Shown here in pieces: positions 15,245-18,667 of a stretch of 18,667 nt of DNA. The DNA is from an uncultured Dorea sp. Lineage in GTDB: Bacteria; Bacillota_A; Clostridia; Lachnospirales; Lachnospiraceae. Position 1 is the stretch's first letter. Each line of letters begins with the position of its first letter. Location: contig CAJTRO010000062.1 in assembly GCA_910579015.1 (NCBI GenBank), positions 1-18,667 on the forward strand, written 5' to 3'. A program made the translations under genes and the position numbers. Below the pieces are notes generated by a model, which saw only the letters and a program-made list of their open reading frames with translations, was not told the origin of the DNA and did no database searches.

Positions 15245-15589
15245 TTAAAGCTTATATTTTATTAAGTCTTCTGCAAAGCACTGAACTTCTTTTTCAAGCG
15301 AGGCGAGGGCAGGAGCAGACAGCCCTTCGATCAGCGCGTGCATATCGGCTTTCACCTTTGCCGGATTATACGGGACCTCCAGTGCAAAGTCGCTGTAGGC
15401 CCGCAGTTTATTGAAATACATACATGTATCCGGTTCTTCCTGCCCGCTTCGGCACATGTGATACATCATAACGCAGTCCGCGGCGTCCGTTTCGGTGCAT
15501 TCTTTGCAAATCCATTTGCCAAGATAATAGTAAGTACTGCCGATCTGGTAGAGGAAACCGGGATATTTTAATAACTGTTCTGTCAACAT
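15245..15589 (-). CDS. Uncharacterised small Cys-containing protein, last gene of the ABC operon
   Basis: This 114-residue protein begins at an ATG preceded by a strong CAGGAGGT site. It has no membrane segment. Five cysteines lie in the central part (WICKECTETDAADCVMMYHMC, then DTCMYF), which could bind a metal, and the C-terminal half looks helical. I do not recognise the family. It starts 28 bases after the permease stop on the same strand, so it belongs to the gntR-ABC transcript; whether it works with the transporter is unknown. Confidence 0.75.
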   Translation of the reverse strand: MLTEQLLKYPGFLYQIGSTYYYLGKWICKECTETDAADCVMMYHMCRSGQEEPDTCMYFNKLRAYSDFALEVPYNPAKVKADMHALIEGLSAPALASLEKEVQCFAEDLIKYKL

Positions 15590-15617
15590 AGAGTGTACCT
15601 CCTGGTAAATGTTTTAT

Positions 15618-16382
15618 TTATACTATTTCTGTCCGTCGTAAGATGCGGTAGCAGATGAAGGCAATGGCTGCGGAAGCAATCATAACCGACAGCGCTCCAA
15701 GGAACGGATTGCCGCTTGAAATCCCCATGATCTGGAGGAAGGCTGTGAAGAGCCGGCCGGGAGACTGAGGGGAGAAGGATATGGCGGCGAAAAACAGGGG
15801 AAGGATCACGAAACCAAATATCGGAAGCATGATACAATAAATGGTCCGGAATTTCTTCGGCATCCTGCAATATATTCCGGCCGTCAGGGCGCCCAGAAGG
15901 AAGAAGCCTGAATTTGTAAGTATCTCAAGTAAGAATCCGGCCGCGGTTATGACTGCGGCTGATTGCGTCTCAAAAAATCCCGGATAGAATATCTCCAATA
16001 TCTCAATAAAAGCAGAATTATATATAAAACCGGAATCCGAGGAAGGCCTAAGCAACGGCATCTGGCTTATGATCAGCAGGATCAGGTCGATCAAGGTGCA
16101 CAGAAGACTTGTGAGTATGGTAATGCACAAAAAGCTCTTGAAGAAATCCTTTCTGGAGACGCTGTTCATGACGGCCATCTGGCAGTGCTCTTTGTATATG
16201 CCTATCCCTATGGAGAGGCAGAAGATTACGCTTACGAAGCTGTTCCCGCTTAACGACATCTTTATGTTCCCATTTGTCAGAATGATACCGACACTGATGA
16301 AAGCAAGGAGAAGCAGGATCAGGCCATAGATAGAACAGCCTATGAGTATATCTTTTAACTGAAATTTAAATATTTTTTTCAT
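15618..16382 (-). CDS. ABC-2-like transporter permease
   Basis: A 254-residue membrane protein with about six hydrophobic segments (LIGCSIYGLILLLLAFISVGIIL, SVIFCLSIGIGIY, FLCITILTSLLCTLIDLILLII, ITAAGFLLEILTNSGFFLLGALTAGIY, YCIMLPIFGFVILPLFFAAISF, ALSVMIASAAIAFICY). An amphipathic N-terminus (MKKIFKFQLKDIL) and the MNSVSRKDFFKS loop after the second segment are typical of ABC-2 permeases partnered with YtrB-like ATPases. It follows the ATPase gene by 15 bases, with AGAGGTG before its ATG, so the two almost certainly form one exporter. Substrate unknown; antibiotic or cell-envelope stress export is the usual guess for this operon type. Confidence 0.85.
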   Translation of the reverse strand: MKKIFKFQLKDILIGCSIYGLILLLLAFISVGIILTNGNIKMSLSGNSFVSVIFCLSIGIGIYKEHCQMAVMNSVSRKDFFKSFLCITILTSLLCTLIDLILLIISQMPLLRPSSDSGFIYNSAFIEILEIFYPGFFETQSAAVITAAGFLLEILTNSGFFLLGALTAGIYCRMPKKFRTIYCIMLPIFGFVILPLFFAAISFSPQSPGRLFTAFLQIMGISSGNPFLGALSVMIASAAIAFICYRILRRTEIV

Positions 16383-16397
16383 AGTGACACCTCTTTG

Positions 16398-17264
16398 TTA
16401 TAATGAATGTGATTCCGGTACATCTGTAAGCCGGATAAATAATGTCTGTAGGTCCATGCGGGAAATCTCAAGGCCGGATGGAAGCACGGGATCGGGAGCG
16501 CCTGTTAAGAAGGCTGTTTTCAATCCGCCAAGGGATTTTGTGCCGATCACCTCTTTGGCCTGTATGTAGTTGTCAACCTGTGCCGCCGGACCGCTGACAC
16601 AGTGGCAGCTGTCAAGAAGCTCGTCGAGAGATTCGTCGCGTATGACCTCGCCGTTTCGGATCACGATGACCTGCTCGATGATATTGGCCGCCTCTTCGAT
16701 CAGATGCGTGGAAATGACGGCAGTAAAGGGATGCTCGGTGTATTTTTCAAGTAATACTTTATAGAAAAGTTCACGGTGGTAAGCATCCAGACCAAGTACC
16801 GGTTCGTCGAGAAATACAAACGGAACATTGACGGACAGAGCCACGATATTCCGGAAGATGGACCGGTATCCGGTCGACAGGCTCTTGATCTTCTTCTTAA
16901 CCGGAAGCTTGAAAAGAGCGCTTAATTTCTCCGCTTGCTCCATATCAAAATCAGGGTAGAATTCACGGCTCCATCTGAAGGCTTCCTTCACCTTCATAGA
17001 CTCCGGATACAGATTGGTCTCATTGGCGAGAAAGCACCGGGAGAGTGCGGAGGTGTTCTCGGTAAGCGCGGTCCCGTCCAGTGTGATGGTCCCGCTGTCT
17101 GGAAACATCCGGTTGTTGATGAGGTTAAGGAGGGTGGACTTGCCGGCTCCGTTCCTGCCAAGAAGTCCGTAGATGGTGTTCTCCCTGAACTTAAGGCTCA
17201 CATGGGACAGCGCCTTCGTGTCCTTGAATGTCTTTGATATATCAGTTACTTCGATCATACTCAT
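16398..17264 (-). CDS. ABC transporter ATP-binding protein (YtrB type)
   Basis: This 288-residue ATPase has Walker A GRNGAGKST (36-44), Walker B FVFLDEP (149-155), the D-loop GLD and the switch histidine in STH (187). The ABC signature is LSTGY (129-133) instead of LSGGQ, a variation common among YtrB-like ATPases. The start ATG overlaps the stop of the GntR gene (ATGA), so translation is coupled. The remaining 90 residues after the ATPase core are an accessory C-terminal part. It should energise the permease encoded just downstream. Confidence 0.93.
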   Translation of the reverse strand: MSMIEVTDISKTFKDTKALSHVSLKFRENTIYGLLGRNGAGKSTLLNLINNRMFPDSGTITLDGTALTENTSALSRCFLANETNLYPESMKVKEAFRWSREFYPDFDMEQAEKLSALFKLPVKKKIKSLSTGYRSIFRNIVALSVNVPFVFLDEPVLGLDAYHRELFYKVLLEKYTEHPFTAVISTHLIEEAANIIEQVIVIRNGEVIRDESLDELLDSCHCVSGPAAQVDNYIQAKEVIGTKSLGGLKTAFLTGAPDPVLPSGLEISRMDLQTLFIRLTDVPESHSL

Positions 17265-17629
17265 TGTGTGAATCCCCTTTCTATCATTGCGATGATCTCG
17301 TCGCTTGTGATGTTAAGTCTCTTTGCTTCGTCCACCAGTCTGCCTATGTAATTATCATAGAACTGGTCCTGTCTCTTTTTCTTAAGCCTGTCTATGGCGC
17401 CCTTTGCAACGAACATGCCAACCCCCCTTTTCTTAAATACGACAGCTTCATCCACCAGAAGATTGATTCCCTTCAGCGCCGTGGCGGGATTGATCTTGTA
17501 AGTCACAGAGAATTCCGTTATGGAAGGGATCTGGCTCTCTTCCGGGAATGCGCCTGTCAAGATCCCGTCTTCTATGCCTTCGGCTATCTGGATGAAGATA
17601 GGCTTTTCCTGATCAAGGTCAAGTTTCAT
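17261..17629 (-). CDS. GntR-family regulator, YtrA subfamily
   Basis: A 122-residue repressor with a GntR winged helix (PIFIQIAEGIEDGILTGAF, then SQIPSITEFSVTYKINPATALKGINLL, then FKKRGVGMFV, residues 10-75). The short helical tail (KKKRQDQFYDNYIGRLVDEAKRLNI) without a large effector domain defines the YtrA group. These usually repress their own operon with an ABC exporter, which fits the two genes directly downstream. GGAGG precedes the ATG at 17629. A consensus promoter and a possible operator lie upstream. Confidence 0.93.
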   Translation of the reverse strand: MKLDLDQEKPIFIQIAEGIEDGILTGAFPEESQIPSITEFSVTYKINPATALKGINLLVDEAVVFKKRGVGMFVAKGAIDRLKKKRQDQFYDNYIGRLVDEAKRLNITSDEIIAMIERGFTQ

Positions 17630-17664
17630 AGAGCTCCTCCTTGTCTTAGTTGATTGCTTGTGTG

Positions 17665-17686
17665 GTTAATTGGTTGAGTAACTAAC
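17665..17686 (-). promoter_or_regulatory. Possible GntR operator (imperfect dyad)
   Basis: GTTAATT and AACTAAC (17665-17671 and 17680-17686) form an imperfect dyad with an 8-base centre. It lies just downstream of the -10 box at the expected start of transcription, a usual place for a repressor site. The match to any known YtrA operator was not established. Confidence 0.3.
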
Positions 17687-17695
17687 TGTAAGTGT

Positions 17696-17724
17696 ATTAA
17701 AGCACAGTTTTTCCGATATGTCAA
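17696..17724 (-). promoter_or_regulatory. Sigma-A promoter of the gntR-ABC operon
   Basis: On the minus strand a perfect -35 TTGACA (17724-17719) and a -10 TTTAAT (17701-17696) have a 17-base spacer. They lie between the YwaF-like gene and gntR on the same strand and give a leader of about 60 bases. Confidence 0.8.
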
Positions 17725-17750
17725 TAGGAAATTTAGGATTATCTGGAAGA

Positions 17751-18389
17751 TTATCTGGCGGTTGTCAGGCGGTTCCAGAGCAGATGCACAAGTCCGGAGC
17801 CGGTTATGATGGACAGGATATAGAGAAGGATTCCGGCGCTGTTTCCAAGAAGACCTGCGATATCTCGGAAGACAACCTGCCTCATGGCGTAATAAGGGCT
17901 GATGTAGAACATGTTGATCTTCCCATAAGGATGGAACAGGAGATTGAACATGGTCGCGGCCAGACAGCAGGCAAGAAAGAGGCAGACACATTTCACCCAT
18001 CCCGCGAGTGAGTGATCGGCTTCTTTACAGAGACCTGCGCGGACTCCTATGAGGATCAGAAGGATATGCCATGCAAATGAATGGATGGTCAGTAAAGGAA
18101 GGCTGTAATACATGCCGGTTGTATCAAGGAAGGTGAAGATACCGCCGAGAAGACCGAAGTCCATGAGGAAAGCAAGAAGGACGCCGCGTATTCTGGGGGA
18201 ATTGCACCATGGGAGAATAAGGCAGACGTACATGGGGATGCTGCATAACTGGAAGGGAAAATACCACCAGTTGTAGGTTTGGTCATTTATAATATAAGTA
18301 AGGCAGTATTGTTTCCAGATTTCACTTAAAAGCATCAGGAAACCACAGTAAAAAAAGAAATTTTTGTATTTCATGCTATGTTTTTTCAT
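17751..18389 (-). CDS. YwaF/TIGR02206-like integral membrane protein
   Basis: A 212-residue protein with about six membrane segments. The conserved YFPFQLCSIPMYVCLILPW block in the second segment, and PLLTIHSFAWHILLILIG further on, match the TIGR02206 (YwaF) family of unknown function, whose members are of similar size. The ATG at 18389 follows AAAGGAACTG with good spacing. It is followed by the promoter of the gntR operon on the same strand. No clear promoter of its own was identified in the AT-rich 18390-18470 region, though a TATAAT occurs there on the minus strand. Confidence 0.85.
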   Translation of the reverse strand: MKKHSMKYKNFFFYCGFLMLLSEIWKQYCLTYIINDQTYNWWYFPFQLCSIPMYVCLILPWCNSPRIRGVLLAFLMDFGLLGGIFTFLDTTGMYYSLPLLTIHSFAWHILLILIGVRAGLCKEADHSLAGWVKCVCLFLACCLAATMFNLLFHPYGKINMFYISPYYAMRQVVFRDIAGLLGNSAGILLYILSIITGSGLVHLLWNRLTTAR

Positions 18390-18473
18390 ATCAGTTCCTT
18401 TTTTGAGAAGCTTAACGTATAAGGATAATTATGTCTTAGATATATATTTATTATACACCTGGATGGATAAATA

Positions 18474-18482
18474 TGCTATAAT
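18474..18482 (+). promoter_or_regulatory. Extended -10 promoter of the DMT transporter
   Basis: TGC followed by TATAAT (18474-18482) forms an extended -10 element. No convincing -35 stands 17 bases upstream. It would give a leader of about 35 bases before the ATG at 18524. Confidence 0.55.
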
Positions 18483-18523
18483 TACAAAATGTGCGCCGCA
18501 AAGAAATAAGGAGACAAAAGCTT

Positions 18524-18667
18524 ATGAAAACAAAGAATGTAATTCTACTGGTGTTGACAGCATTTATCTGGGGGACAGCCTTCGTCGCCCAGAGTGTGGG
18601 AATGGATTATCTGGAGCCTTTTACCTTTAACGGAGTCAGAAGTCTGATTGGAGGAGTGGCGCTGCTT
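18524..18667 (+). CDS. EamA/DMT-family transporter, 5' part only
   Basis: The first 48 codons of a gene cut off by the window end. MKTKNVILLVLTAFIWGTAF, then VAQSVGMDYLEPFTFNGVRSL, is a typical start of drug/metabolite transporter (EamA) proteins, with the first membrane helix containing WGTAF and the beginning of the second (IGGVALL). AAGGAG (18508-18513) stands about 10 bases before the ATG. Substrate unknown. Confidence 0.88.
   Translation, partial: MKTKNVILLVLTAFIWGTAFVAQSVGMDYLEPFTFNGVRSLIGGVALL

Noticed and set aside
16866..16880. ABC ATPase inactive because the signature is LSTGY
   Set aside because: Walker A, Walker B and the switch histidine are intact, and LSxGx variants are frequent in YtrB-like ATPases.
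17228..17653. 141-codon + strand frame across gntR
   Set aside because: It mirrors the GntR gene, which has a clear domain, start site and operon context; the opposite frame has none.

Overview
The window looks like a chromosomal segment of a low-to-mid GC Firmicute, most likely a Lachnospiraceae-type Clostridium relative. Reasons: strong AGGAGG-type ribosome binding sites throughout, a purine riboswitch, a YtrA-type GntR/ABC operon, YitT, YwaF-like and MerR families typical of Clostridia, and consensus sigma-A promoters. Two blocks of clearly different base composition are joined near 7282-7350. The left block is AT-rich and carries a type I restriction-modification locus. The right block is more GC-rich and looks like ordinary host chromosome. 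Genus assignment is inference.

Left block (1-7281, all + strand): a small winged-helix protein, hsdM (methyltransferase), hsdS (two-TRD specificity subunit with an extra C-terminal domain of about 207 residues), an 85-residue protein of unknown function, and hsdR (motor/nuclease). The hsdR reading frame is broken: the normal N-terminus (4349-4522) ends at a stop, and the rest (4513-7281) continues in the -1 frame. About 35-40 residues usually found between the two parts seem to be missing. The nuclease, helicase and C-terminal parts are intact. The locus may therefore be methylation-only, or HsdR may be made by re-initiation or frameshifting.

Middle (7351-10717): a GNAT acetyltransferase; an unrecognised hydrophilic, coiled-coil-rich protein with an exact 36-nt tandem duplication, its own promoter and a strong terminator; then, on the minus strand, a COG2509-type FAD-dependent dehydrogenase. 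Upstream of the dehydrogenase are a perfect-spacing promoter and a guanine-type purine riboswitch whose sequence can also form an alternative terminator stem.

Right-centre (10714-15240): a MATE efflux pump (minus strand) whose promoter has a 19-bp spacer filled by a perfect dyad, the signature of a MerR-activated promoter. Divergent from it is a three-gene + strand operon: a membrane-anchored PstS-like binding protein, a MerR regulator with a GyrI/BmrR-like effector domain, and a YitT-family membrane protein, ending at a hairpin terminator. The MerR protein is the obvious candidate regulator of the pump.

Right end (15245-18667): a minus-strand operon of YtrA-type GntR regulator, ABC ATPase, ABC-2-like permease and a small Cys-rich protein; upstream of it a YwaF-like membrane protein (minus strand); and at the edge the first 48 codons of an EamA/DMT transporter (+ strand). 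No gene-free stretch exceeds 300 bases. I saw no rRNA, tRNA, CRISPR array or transposase.
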